A DNA stretch of 21,738 nt from Suillus spraguei. Its lineage: Eukaryota; Basidiomycota; Agaricomycetes; Boletales; Suillaceae. Where the stretch lies: NCBI GenBank assembly GCA_016800925.1, contig JABCPU010000908.1:1-21738 (forward strand), read 5' to 3'. Shown here one piece after another: positions 1 through 11,950 of the stretch. The first letter of the stretch is position 1; each line of letters begins with the position of its first letter. The notes under the pieces are model-generated. The model did not search any database. It saw only the letters and a program-made list of their open reading frames with translations, and had not been told where the DNA came from. The position numbers were made by a program, and so were the translations under genes.

Positions 1-172
1 CTCTACATCCAGAATCAGAGCAATAGCAGGGAAATTTACCCTCAGTATTTTTATAGACAGTAATCTCTTGGTCATTGTATCTGAAAGTCTCAATGTCCTT
101 CAAGCATTTCTTGCTATGCTTGTTGTAATCCTTGGTGCTGAACTGAGTAGAGCAGTTAATGCAGGTAGGCAT
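1..172 (-). CDS. Partial N-terminus of a small zinc-finger-like protein (runs off left edge)
   Basis: An open frame starts at an ATG on the minus strand (codon at 172-170) and stays open for 57 codons to the window edge. The N-terminus begins MPTCINCSTQF and contains C-x2-C-x12-H-x4-C, a C2HC/C2H2-like zinc-binding pattern. A second cysteine cluster (CYCSDSGC) follows near residues 49-56, just before the edge. The composition is polar and rich in Lys, Asp and Asn, unlike the repeat-derived frames to its right. Such N-terminal fingers occur in many basidiomycete proteins of unknown function, including some linked to mobile or subtelomeric genes, but this piece is too short to place. The start is the only in-frame ATG near the first Cys pair. 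It could still be an internal exon, and no function is claimed. Confidence 0.55.
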   Translation of the reverse strand, partial: MPTCINCSTQFSTKDYNKHSKKCLKDIETFRYNDQEITVYKNTEGKFPCYCSDSGCR

Positions 173-596
173 GATAAGTGATCAGATAGATGATGGTGGT
201 AGTGAATGAAGGAGTATTTGATGATGATGTTGATGTGCAATTGTAGTGCCATGTTTGTGCTAAGCTGAATCTTATTTACAAATGGAGATACTTGCTTTAT
301 TAGGAAAGTCTATGCTGTGTCATGTTATGATGACAACTCAGCTATTACTTTACATTTGGCTCACTGAGATGATATATTTTGAGGTTATGAGAACATATGG
401 ACTCTAACAAAGATAATAGCTATGATATTTGTGTTTCTTGGCAAGAATGAGTAAATTTACATCTGTAGTCATATCTGGCATGTTCTGTGGACAGACTCCT
501 TGATAAGTCATGTGATAGTTATGTTTGGCTATCTGAGGGTAAGTATATATGGATGCTGATTGCAACTATCTGTCATACTCTGAGTGCACACTCTAT
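173..596. other. AT-rich intergenic stretch, no gene seen
   Basis: This is the upstream flank of the left-edge reading frame and the approach to the satellite. It is AT-rich and contains no recognisable coding sequence, RNA gene or repeat. It could hold the promoter of the left-edge gene, but I see no decisive element. Confidence 0.5.
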
Positions 597-2504
597 GTTG
601 AGCTATGCGCATTGGTGCGCACACTGTGTTTGGCTGTGTGCATTGGTGCGCACACTGTGATTGGCTGTGCACATTGGTGTGCACACTGTGATTGGCTGTG
701 CGCATTGGTTGTGTGCCACAATTTAGCGTACGTGTATGCTAATAAAGTCTAAAGTATGTCTTGGTTGGTGACATATCTGTCATATCATCAGTCTAGACTC
801 TTATTGGCTGTGCGCATTGGTTGTGTGCCACAATTTAGCGTACGTGTATGCTAATAAAGTCTAAAGTATGTCTTGGTTGGTGACATATCTGTCATATCAT
901 CAGTCTAGACTCTTATTGGCTGTGCGCATTGGTTGTGTGCCACAATTTAGCATGCATGTATGCTAATAAAGTCTAAAGTATGTCTTGGTTGGTGACATAT
1001 CTGTCATATCATCAGTCTAGACTCTTATTGGCGGTGCGCACCAATGCGCACACTGTGATTGGCTGTGCGCATTGGTTGTGTGCCACAATTGAGCGTACGT
1101 GTATGCTAATAAAGTCTAAAGTATGTCTTGGTTGGTGACATATCTGTCATATCATCAGTCTAGACTCTTATTGGCTGTGCGCATTGGTTGTGTGCCACAA
1201 TTTAGCATGCATGTATGCTAATAAAGTCTAAAGTATGTCTTGGTTGGTGACATATCTGTCATATCATCAGTCTAGACTCTTATTGGCGGTGCGCACCAAT
1301 GCGCACACTGTGATTGGCTGTGCGCATTGGTTGTGTGCCACAATTGAGCGTACGTGTATGCTAATAAAGTCTAAAGTATGTCTTGGTTGGTGACATATCT
1401 GTCATATCATCAGTCTAGACTCTTATTGGCTGTGCGCATTGGTTGTGTGCCACAATTTAGCATGCATGTATGCTAATAAAGTCTAAAGTATGTCTTGGTT
1501 GGTGACATATCTTGTCATATCATCAGTCTAGACTCTTATTGGCAGTGCGCACCAATGCGCACACTGTGATTGGCGGTGCGCACCAATGCGCACACTGTGA
1601 TTGGCGGTGCGCACCAATGCGCACACTGTGATTGGCTGTGCGCATTGGTTGTGTGCCACAATTTAGCGTACGTGTATGCTAATAAAGTCTAAAGTATGTC
1701 TTGGTTGGTGACATATCTGTCATATCATCAGTCTAGACTCTTATTGGCTGTGCGCATTGGTTGTGTGCCACAATTTAGCATGCATGTATGCTAATAAAGT
1801 CTAAAGTATGTCTTGGTTGGTGACATATCTGTCATATCATCAGTCTAGACTCTTATTGGCGGTGCGCACCAATGCGCACACTGTGATTGGCTGTGCGCAT
1901 TGGTTGTGTGCCACAATTGAGCGTACGTGTATGCTAATAAAGTCTAAAGTATGTCTTGGTTGGTGACATATCTGTCATATCATCAGTCTAGACTCTTATT
2001 GGCTGTGCGCATTGGTTGTGTGCCACAATTTAGCATGCATGTATGCTAATAAAATCTAAAGTATGTCTTGGTTGGTGACATATCTGTCATATCATCAGTC
2101 TAGACTCTTATTGGCGGTGCGCACCAATGCGCACACTGTGATTGGCTGTGCGCATTGGTGTGTGCCACAATTTAGCATGCATGTATGCTAATAAAGTCTA
2201 CAGTATGTCTTGGTTGGTGACATATCTGTCATATCATCAGTCTAGACTCTTATTGGCTGTGCGCATTGGTTGTGTGCCACAATTTAGCATGCATGTATGC
2301 TAATAAAATCTAAAGTATGTCTTGGTTGGTGACATATCTGTCATATCATCAGTCTAGACTCTTATTGGCGGTGCGCACCAATGCGCACACTGTGATTGGC
2401 TGTGCGCATTGGTTGTGTGCCACAATTTAGCATGCATGTATGCTAATAAAGTCTAAAGTATGTCTTGGTTGGTGACATATCTGTCATATCATCAGTCCAC
2501 ACAC
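597..2504. repeat. 112-bp satellite with 31-bp insertable subunit and 255-bp higher-order period
   Basis: About 14 tandem units share the order TGTGCGCATTGG, GTGTGCCACAATT, GTATGCTAATAAAGTCT, TGTCTTGGTTGGTGACATA and CATCAGTCTAGACTCTTA. Starts of the TTATTGGC anchor lie at 801, 913, 1025, 1168, 1280, 1423, 1536, 1741, 1853, 1996, 2108, 2250, 2362 and about 2505. The spacings are therefore 112, 112, 143, 112, 143, 113, 205, 112, 143, 112, 142, 112 and 143. The long units carry one 31-bp subunit, and the 205-bp unit carries three. Short and long units mostly alternate, giving a 255-bp higher-order repeat. Most short units carry GCATGCATG and many long ones GCGTACGTG at the same place. The left edge (about 597-690) is a small tandem run of the 31-bp subunit. 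Short open frames here are by-products of the repeat. Confidence 0.95.
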
Positions 2505-3440
2505 TATTATTAGCTGTGCGCATTGGTCATGTGCCACAATTTAGCATACATGTATGCTAATAACATCTGGTGTCTGTCTTGGATTGTCACACCATCAGTC
2601 TTACACACCTTGTTAGCTGTGTGCATTGGTCATGTGCAGCAAATTAACATTGTATAGGTGGTCTATCATATTATATTGCTTGTCTTGCCAAGAACCGAGA
2701 CACCGAGACAATACGTTTTCAGCCTAAGCAGTGAGACAGCTAACTAAGCTCTAACATTGTGTAGGTGGTCTGTCATATCATATTGCCTGTCTTGCCAAGA
2801 ACCGAGACACCGAGACAATACGTTTTCAGCCTAAGCAGCGAGTCAGCTAACTAAGCTCTAGCTGGTGAGGGTGGGTTTGAACCCTAGCTCTAACTATGGT
2901 GGTTGACACTGATTGTATGTATTGGGTATCACAGTGTGCGCATTGATACGCATTGGTCACATGCCAAAATTTAACATACGTGTATGCTAATAAAGTCTAT
3001 AGTCTATCTTTGGTTGGTGACATCTGTCATGCCATCACCACATACACACATATTGGCTGTGCGCATCAATGCGCATTGGTCATGGGCCACAATTTAACAT
3101 ACGTGTATGCTAATAAAGTCTAGAGTCTATCTTTAGTGGGTGACATATCTGTCATTCAACCAGTGCACACTCCTGATTAGCTGTGCGCACTGGTGTGCAC
3201 ACTGTTGAATGTGCATTGGTCATGTGCAACAATTTAACATACGCGTATGCTAATGAGATCACATCAATGCACATCAGTCATGTGCAATGATTTAACATAT
3301 GTGCATGCTAATAAAGTCTGTCTTCTATCTCTTGTGACCACCACATTTGTCATGCACAATAGTGTGCACAAGCTTGTTGCCTGTGAGCATCAGTTTAACA
3401 TACATGTATGCTAATGGAATCAGCAATCTGTCTTTGGATG
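2505..3440. repeat. Degenerate relatives of the 112-bp satellite
   Basis: At least six diverged copies of the satellite core occur near 2540, 2967, 3092, 3234, 3292 and 3400. They are recognised by the string around ACATACGTGTATGCTAAT and by nearby TGTGCGCAT..CATTGGTCATGTGC. Spacing is irregular, and the surrounding sequence has drifted much more than the core. The block reads as the decayed flank of the homogeneous array, as expected when unequal exchange maintains only the array centre. Confidence 0.85.
2645..2859. repeat. Two tandem copies of a 107-bp unit inside the decayed satellite
   Basis: The unit begins TAACATTGT and ends CAGCTAACTAAGCTC. It is present at 2645-2751 and 2752-2859 with about nine differences. 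Each copy holds AAGAACCGAGACACCGAGAC and ACGTTTTCAGCCTAAGCAG, unrelated to the satellite unit around it. Immediately downstream (about 2868-2880) is GGGTTTGAACCC, a 12-base palindrome that also resembles a tRNA B box. No convincing tRNA fold surrounds it. Confidence 0.85.
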
Positions 3441-3508
3441 GTATCATGCCTGTGAAATGCATCAGTGTGCATGCACTTGGTGACTGTGCACACACTCTCA
3501 TTGCCCAT

Positions 3509-3566
3509 GCGCATCGATGCGAATGCGAATGCGCATGCGAATGCGAATGCGACTGCGAATTCGCAT
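3509..3566. repeat. Hexamer microsatellite (TGCGAA)n
   Basis: About eight to nine six-base units of the type TGCGAA, with single-base variants TGCGCA and TGCGAC, end in GAATTCGCATGC. On the minus strand the run reads as His-Ser repeats, which explains the His/Ser-rich frame there; it is not a gene. The run probably grew from the TGCGCA motif that recurs in the satellite. Confidence 0.85.
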
Positions 3567-3605
3567 GCATCTTAGTCCTGCACCGCCCAGAGCATAAACA
3601 TAGGT

Positions 3606-4060
3606 GTAGCTTTAGGCGAAAACGTTGTCAGGACTGGTCTTGACTTTGCTTGATTTTTGTTTGATCTGAAGCGTAGCTTTAGGCGAAAACCTCGTCAGGA
3701 CTGGACTTGACTTTGCTTGATTTTTGTCTGATCTGAAGCGTAGCTTTGGCGAAAACCTCGTCAGGACTGGGCTTGATTTTGCGTGATTTTTGCTATTGGA
3801 TTGCTTGATTTTATTTTGTTTCGTTTGATCAAAACCTCGTCAGGACTGGGCTTGACTTTGCTTGATTTTGCTCTTGATTTTGTTTGATCTGAAGCGTAGC
3901 TTTAGGCGAAAACCTTGTTCGGACTTGGCTTGATTTTGCGTAATGTTTGCTATGTTTTTGCTATGGAATGCCTTGATTTTGCTTAATGTCATGGGTGGCT
4001 CTAGGCAAAAACTCGTTTGGACTAGGCTTGATTTTGCGTGATTTTTGCTATTGAATGCGT
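3606..4060. repeat. 67-bp tandem repeat with decayed copies
   Basis: The marker GTAGCTTTAGGCGAAAAC recurs at 3606, 3673 and, with one base lost, 3740, so the clean period is 67 bp. Later copies near 3832, 3896 and 3998 keep AAAACCTCGTCAGGACTGGG or CTTGATTTTGCGT but vary in length. The unit is unrelated to the 112-bp satellite. It contains many TTTGCTTGATTTT pyrimidine-rich tracts. No coding role is seen. Confidence 0.88.
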
Positions 4061-4479
4061 TAGCCTAGCTTTTTCTCTTCATTCCTGCTTGATGATATGG
4101 TATTGGTCTCACTGCAATGTTTGTGTTCACGTACTCACGACCGCATCTACTTACATTCCTGCAATTCACTATTGTCCATGCATCAATAATCACATATTTT
4201 CTGCCTCACAAACTGTATCCTAAGTCCCCATCATTGCTCCAATATATATCTTTATCCAAAGATTTTCGTGTGCCGAGGCTTCTCAATTCCTCACCATCAT
4301 TGGCAACAGAAATCGACTCGCACATCTCATGCACATCAATAACAGACAATCTATGGAACAACAATGCCCCTTGATAGAGATATGTATGCATGATACAGTG
4401 TCCAACGCTACGAATATCTTAAAAAAGGCCGCCACCAGTTAGGTTTAACGATGGACCGGGAAGCACTGGCTGTACTACC
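4061..4479. other. Unassigned spacer between repeats and gene mosaic
   Basis: No gene, RNA or repeat is recognised. A 61-codon minus-strand frame (4206-4391) has fairly ordinary amino-acid composition and could be the end of an unrecognised exon, but nothing supports it further. The stretch directly follows the natural stop of the amidase piece, so its right end may be that gene's 3' untranslated region. Confidence 0.4.
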
Positions 4480-5505
4480 TCAGATCGACACGGTCTTGAT
4501 AGGTTCCCAACTGCCCGGACCGAATCCTCTAGGTCCCAATGCCGCGTCAACAACATGCATCATCGCGAGGACGTTCTCATCCTCCCATTTCTTACCCACA
4601 AGCTGAACACCAACGGGTATGCCCTCCATCGCTTTGGGATCGTAAACAGGATTCTTGCCCGAGTACATACGGGTCTCGAACATTTTCGATCGGCCTGAGG
4701 CGCCTACTACAAAATCTGTTGACAGGTTGTCGGTATCTGGATTGACGCGCATCACTGGTATGGTGCCGACAGGAGTCGATAACGTTGTACGTAATGGTAG
4801 CGGCTGCGAGCACGGACAAGTATGTCGCACCCCTGGAGATTATGAGCTTCACAACCGAGAAGGAAGGTGCGGAAACTTACCCGTGAGGTATCACTGGAAG
4901 TGACTGCACAAGTGCGATGATTTCATCGAAACTGTATTTGTCCCGTACCTGGGGGGTATTAACAAAGGAAAGTCCCTGAATGTCAATACGCTTTCTGTTC
5001 ATACCACGCAGCGGCAACCTTATTCCGTTGGTCAGTGAAATCCGTCAATTCCAAAACAGACTTCTCCCGTGCCAACGAGAAGAAACGCGGGAAGAGGGAG
5101 TGAAAGAACGTCTTGGCGATCCAACAAGCCAGCTTACGAACGAAGGACGGTAATCTGGGACCCAAGGTGACCAAGAATAAACTGTCCTCCTGCAAGTCGG
5201 GTTTTGTGAGATATAGACGGCATATCTTTAATTTAAACTTGCCATAGGGTCTGAATCAAGATGTGACAGCATCTTCTTATGACCGTCGGATGATGCGAGT
5301 CCCAGGAACACCTCCATCGCACTTGCGTCTTGATAAATTGTCAGGACGGAGAATGAGGAGAGGTATAGAAAGCGTACTCAAAGGAGATGTAAACTCAATA
5401 CATTGATGTCCCTGCTTCCTGAGTGCTGAGACTGTCTCCAGTACTGCTCGTTTGCATGCAGGTGACGATTCCATCATGCCATCTAGAAGGAACCTATAAG
5501 CAGCA
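4480..5505 (-). pseudogene. Amidase (amidase-signature family), 3' half of an interrupted copy
   Basis: Amidase-signature enzymes hydrolyse carboxamides with a Ser-cisSer-Lys triad; fungal members include acetamidase-type enzymes. In minus-strand order this half reads DGMMESSPACKRAV, FLGLASSDGHKKML, FLVTLGPRLPSFVRKLACW, FTDQRNKVAAAWYEQ, QSLPVIPHG, VGTIPVMRV, GIPVGVQLVGKKWEDENV and the family-typical FGPGSWE, followed by a TGA at 4482-4480 that looks like the natural end. At least four introns are retained; one uses a GC donor (gcaagt, first base about 5242). A shift of two bases near 4772 separates NVID from PVGTIPV. The upstream half lies at 6240-7330, beyond an inserted cysteine-rich segment. 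The family is certain; a working gene is excluded by the interruption and frameshifts, if the bases are right. Confidence 0.93.
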
Positions 5506-6239
5506 AATCACGACGTTCCACATATATCATAGTAACAAGTCGTGCAAAGCGGCGAACAAATCGCGCAACTAGACCCAGCACCGTAACTTCCGGTAGGACA
5601 AGTCGTGCGATTTGACGTAGTTTGCGGAATGGCATCGCACATTGTGCGGTCGTTCCCGTCCTGAGTAAAGCCGGACGCGCAAGTCATGCAGTCCCCGGTG
5701 CCATCAGCACACTGTTGACAACCCAACTGACAACTGAAATCAAAGATGAGATTGGTGAGACAGAAAAATAATGTATCGTAACTGACTTACGCAGTTCCCG
5801 TTTGTAGCTAAAAAGAAACCGGCCGCACATGCAGCACATTGAGTTCCGTTTGACGCCGAGGTCCAACCACTAAGACAGGTACACTGTCCGTTAGCGCCAC
5901 ATTCGCCATTGATACAATTGCAACTCGATGGCAGGTTTGACACTACTGGCACCAAGCAACGTCCCGTGCCCGAGATTCCATCATCGCATGAAGTACACCC
6001 TGACGGACAGGCCTGACACTCCGGTCCGAAGAAACCAGACGAGCACGCCTCGCAAGATGAACCGGTGAATCCGCTTGGACATTGACACGTCCCAGAAGAG
6101 GAGCAAATGCCATCTCCGGAACAAACCGGCGAACAGGATGACGATTGCAGGTTGAGCAACGACAGGGACCCTGAGGCGCTCGCAGGGAGCTGGCTGACAT
6201 CAGGAATAGAGTTCCACAAAATGACACGCCTGTTCCTGA
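5506..6239 (-). pseudogene. Fragment of a cysteine-rich EGF/furin-like repeat protein inserted in the amidase
   Basis: The frame holds repeated short Cys modules: CSPVCSGDGICSSSGTC, CPSGFTGSSCEACSSGFFG, CQACPSGCTSCDDG, CNCINGECGANGQC, CAACAAGFFLATNGNC, and after an intron (about 5742-5798) CQQCADGTGDCMTCASGF and CAICSPLCTTC. This spacing matches EGF-like and growth-factor-receptor-type Cys repeats found in secreted or cell-surface basidiomycete proteins; the function is unknown. No signal peptide, start codon or natural stop is present, so both ends are truncated. The intron does not splice cleanly in frame by my reading. It lies on the same strand as the amidase and ends just before the amidase intron acceptor. 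The domain type is fairly clear, the exact family is not. Confidence 0.72.
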
Positions 6240-8868
<2,629 letters not shown>

Positions 8869-10075
8869 GCCTTGATATGTAGGTGTTTGCTTGATCCAAC
8901 TAATCAGTTCGTCCCGCCGCACCTTCATACCTTGATCTGCCGACTGAACTTTTGTCTTCTTCCCATCTACGAATTCCCACTTTTGCTCTTTAACAGTCAC
9001 CAAACCTTCCTTGAGCTCATCACCGCCCAAAATTACAGCAAAAGGAACTTCATCCTTTTCACCAGCCATGAACTGCGCAGTGAGCTTCAGTTTCCTCTTT
9101 GCGAGGAAGTCAGTCTGAAAAAAAAAAAAAAAGAGTTAATACATGAATTGGAAAACGACAATTTGACTAACCTTTATGCCTGCTTCCCTGAGTTCCTGCA
9201 CGAGTGCAATCCGCTCTTCCAACAAGCCATCACCAGCAGCCAACACGTATACCATGGTCTCTTTACTCTGCATCCTCTTCTCGACCCACTTTGGCCACAC
9301 AATTGCAAAGATACGGTCAAGACCAATACTGACCCCAATACACGGGAGCCCTGGTGCCTTCTTCCCTTCAGCAGCGGCAGCGGCAGTGAACATACCAACC
9401 AGGTTATCGTACCGGCCACCAGCAGCAATGGACCCGACACCAACCTGCGATTCATCCACTCCATCCTCTTCGTTATCATCAGCTTTGGCTTTTTTCGAGG
9501 GTTTCGGTTTTGGGGGGGCTGGGGCTGGGGACTCTGTTGCATTTGCGGAAAGAGCTGGTGGTGCTGATGCTTCGACGATCGCTTCATAGTGATGCCTGTA
9601 TAATAGTCTAGACCACGGGCGAGAGACATATCGAACGAGATCTATGCATACATTAATATATATCATGTTCTAATTCACGGAAAGCGAGCTTACTTTGTCG
9701 AGCACTTTATATGCTCATAGGAGAGTAAAGAGAATATCCATGTCTGAAATGCCCTGCTTCGCGCTCGGGTTTGCCATGAGAGTGGCATCCGCTTTCAAAA
9801 GATCGAGTAGCGATGGACCACCTGTATAACAAATGAGATGAGATACTTGGCTTTGCATAAAATCAAGGCTGCCTACCTTTGTGCTTGACATACTCTCCAA
9901 TCTTATCAGCGACATCTGGAGAAAGGCCTTTCTCTTCCGTCATTTCTTTCTTTACTTCTAGCCAGGGAAGCTGCACGCAATTAGAACCAGCATCGAAAAT
10001 GCATCTCTATCGACCAACCTTGTCCAACTTGTCTACAGCAGAGGATATTGATCGAATCTTGTCCTGTGGACCGCA
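8869..10075 (-). pseudogene. Histidyl-tRNA synthetase, C-terminal half fragment
   Basis: The enzyme charges tRNA-His in cytosol and mitochondria. The fragment begins inside GPQDKIRSISSAVDKLDK, then GEYVKHKGGPSLLDLLKADA, SLARGLDYYTG (HisA motif), AAGGRYDNLVG (HisB motif), GLPCIGVSIGLDRIFAIVWP (class II motif 3), and the anticodon-binding domain with EVPFAVILGGDELKEG and RRDELISWIKQTPTYQ. A fungal low-complexity insertion rich in Pro, Lys and Asp lies between HisA and HisB. Class II motifs 1 and 2 are missing. A TGA at 9717-9715 interrupts the reading just before AYKVLDK, and one base is lost after DYYTGI near 9588. Four introns are retained; the one at about 9120-9172 has a 14-base poly-T before its acceptor. 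Both ends are cut inside coding sequence. Confidence 0.95.
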
Positions 10076-10799
10076 AGAACGACCTCAAGCTGGAAAAGTA
10101 CATAGGATGAGGCCAGAATCACGACTTGAAGTAAAGGCAGCATACTGTAGTGTTAAGCGCGTCGCAACCTATGAGAAAAAGGTTAGATATATATGCGCGT
10201 CAGGAAACGCGCATGCAGACCATGATTCAACATTTCTCCCAAAGGACCAGCCATTCCCGTTCTCCGTGCCTGCTTGCTGCACTTGGATAAGCATGGATAT
10301 AGACCGGTGGTAAGGTATCTACTCACCCGTCCACTGCGTCTAGACTTTGGTACATGAACAACCCAATCGCCCATCTAAGTTTCGACGGTCAGCGTGACAC
10401 AAGCTTGACACAAACAATAGAATGCGCGCACGTGAAGTAGATCCACTGAGGAGGCCCGACTGCTCCATCTTTCTCCGTCAAATAAAGTGGGTCGTAATAT
10501 AGTAGCGTGATGACATTAAAAGCGACAATACACAGGCCAAGCAAGGTTATCTGAACAAGTTTGACTGACGCCAAGAACTAAGTGGTAATAACATACGGTA
10601 TTTGGGGCGATGGTGAGTGGAAAGAGCTTGATGAACCAATTCCAATATAGCGTAAGGAGATAACGCGAAACCAAAGATCTTATTTTCAAAGTTCAGTATG
10701 ACAGCAAAAGAACACTCAATGGAACAGTACCCACTCATCTACACCTTTATAGGAATACTTTTTGAGGTTTTTGAGTGCTGACAGTGGGAGGTAACCCAT
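10076..10799 (-). pseudogene. Ethanolamine/cholinephosphotransferase (EPT1/CPT1 type), 5' fragment with native start
   Basis: CDP-alcohol phosphotransferases make phosphatidylethanolamine or phosphatidylcholine in the ER/Golgi membrane. The fragment starts at a plausible native ATG (10799-10797; MGYLPLSALKNLKKYSYKGV). It continues through SRYLLTLYWNWFIKLFPLT, TITLLGLCIVAFNVI, YLTEKDGAVGPPQWIYFT, IGLFMYQSLDAVDG, QARRTGMAGPLGEM and CDALNTT-LEVVLA, with at least five small introns retained. The family motif DG-x2-AR-x8-G-x3-D-x3-D is present but altered. Where members have Phe-Asp after GEM, this copy has Leu-Asn (Asn codon at 10227-10225), so one catalytic Asp is lost. The gene is cut after LEVVLA, about one third of the usual length, and histidyl-tRNA synthetase sequence follows at once. 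Confidence 0.92.
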
Positions 10800-11420
10800 A
10801 GAAAAAATCCCACTCTGCCACATAAAAGTATGTATTATGGTGTGTGCAGCAATAGTGCAACAAGGACTACATGCGCTAGTGACGAGTACGACGTGTGCGA
10901 GTAGTAGCCATAGTATGGACCGGGCGCTGCTTGTAATTCTCGTTTGCTAAACACAAAGTTAACGCGTGAAACGAGGAAGCAGTCTATAGCCTGAATGTTG
11001 TGTTTGCGAAACGCGTCGATTATGTACCGTAGATAGGACCAGGTATGTAAGGTGCAAAGTAGCTTTGCGTATATTTACATCTGTTTTAGCAGATTTCAGA
11101 ATGTCCAGTTTTCACTGGGGTTCATGCACGTGACTGAAGCGCATCTTGAAACCTATGAATGAAAGGGTAAGTCACAATAGGCTGCTGAGTGATACAAGGC
11201 AAGCAAATGGATACTGACAAATGAATCGATGTGATGGAATCACTGTGACTGCAGGATCACAGATAAGCGAGGAAAGGAAATATCCATCCCCAGAGTCGCT
11301 GCCACCAAAAGAGACGGCATATCCGTAGTGGAAGACAAATGGTGCAAGGGCCCTGGTAAGTCAGAATGCCAGCAGTGGCCTCGGTATGCACACCAAACTT
11401 AACATGGCCTCCACCCCACC
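10800..11420. other. Upstream flank of the EPT1/CPT1 copy, mostly unassigned
   Basis: The first few hundred bases right of 10799 may be the native 5' flank and promoter of the phosphotransferase copy, since its start codon is kept. I see no decisive promoter element. A minus-strand stretch at about 11270-11440 gives coding-like segments (for example HVKFGVHTEATAGILT and FHYGYAVSFGGSDSGDGYF) around a possible intron acceptor near 11355, but I do not recognise them. It may be one more small gene piece; no firm call is possible. Confidence 0.35.
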
Positions 11421-11424
11421 TAAT

Positions 11425-11950
11425 TATCCGCCAGCTTTGTGAGTGTCACGGATCGTTTTCTTTGCGAGCTCGAGCCTGTAACGAAGGGTCAAGTGGCGAA
11501 AGACCTCGATACGAAGTACAAGCATCTAGTGAAAGGGCTCTGTCACGTTCAACTGAGAGTGAGATCCTGTCCTCTGTATTTTTGTGTTCATGTATCAGCT
11601 AGGTATGGCCGCCAGAGGCATTTGAGGAGGGAGCCGAGTTTCTGGAATTATCAGCCAAGTCTTTCGCAAATGCGCATGGTCTTCGGTTCAAGATCGCTTT
11701 TGCCGATACGTTGACTCGTCTCTTGCACCCCATTGGAAAGGTATTTCCTATTTGCTGGCTGGTACTGGTACACGCTAATATGACCTCAAGACGGCGCAGG
11801 CCGAGGTCAATCACCCACAATGAGAAAAGGCGATCGAAAGGATCTATTCGTAATAGTCTATCTATGAAATGGAATGAACCTTCACATCTCGCGAGGGTCG
11901 TCTTAGAAACATGAGATTGTATATCCTCGAGGTGCGCACATATCAGCCTA
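11425..11950 (+). pseudogene. Cell morphogenesis protein Tao3/PAG1 (Furry family) fragment
   Basis: Tao3/PAG1/Mor2 proteins are very large HEAT-type scaffolds of the NDR-kinase (RAM) pathway for polarised growth. This short plus-strand piece reads SFVSVTDRFLCELEPVTKGQ, DTKYKHLVKGLCHVQLRV, WPPEAFEEGAEFLELSAKSF, ANAHGLRFKIAFADTL, LLHPIGK and TAQAEVNHPQ. It is spliced over two clear introns (about 11560-11603 and 11740-11790). After HPQ the codon TGA (11821-11823) stands where the family has Trp, then EKAIERIY continues. A possible third intron begins near 11850. It covers perhaps 130 residues of a protein usually over 2,000 long, so both ends are missing. The assignment rests on family memory and is good but not absolute. 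Confidence 0.78.

Noticed and set aside
549..752. 67-codon plus-strand frame rich in Cys, His and Leu
   Set aside because: It lies in the 31/112-bp satellite and its sequence is explained by the repeat; there is no independent coding signal.
597..2504. CRISPR-like array
   Set aside because: Repeats are directly tandem with no unique spacers, and the sequence is fungal.
2840..2900. tRNA gene around GGGTTTGAACCC
   Set aside because: I could not build acceptor, D and anticodon arms; only a B-box-like palindrome is present.
3325..3643. Overlapping frames on both strands with His-Ser or Cys-Glu runs
   Set aside because: They are translations of the TGCGAA hexamer run and decayed satellite.
5506..6239. 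Genuine amidase-EGF fusion protein
   Set aside because: The Cys-rich piece replaces an intron donor side, leaves the amidase intron acceptor in place, and amidase frame is restored by skipping it.
9118..9133. Poly-A run as a retroposition scar
   Set aside because: On the gene strand it is the T-rich tract just before a splice acceptor of the synthetase piece; retained introns argue against retroposition.
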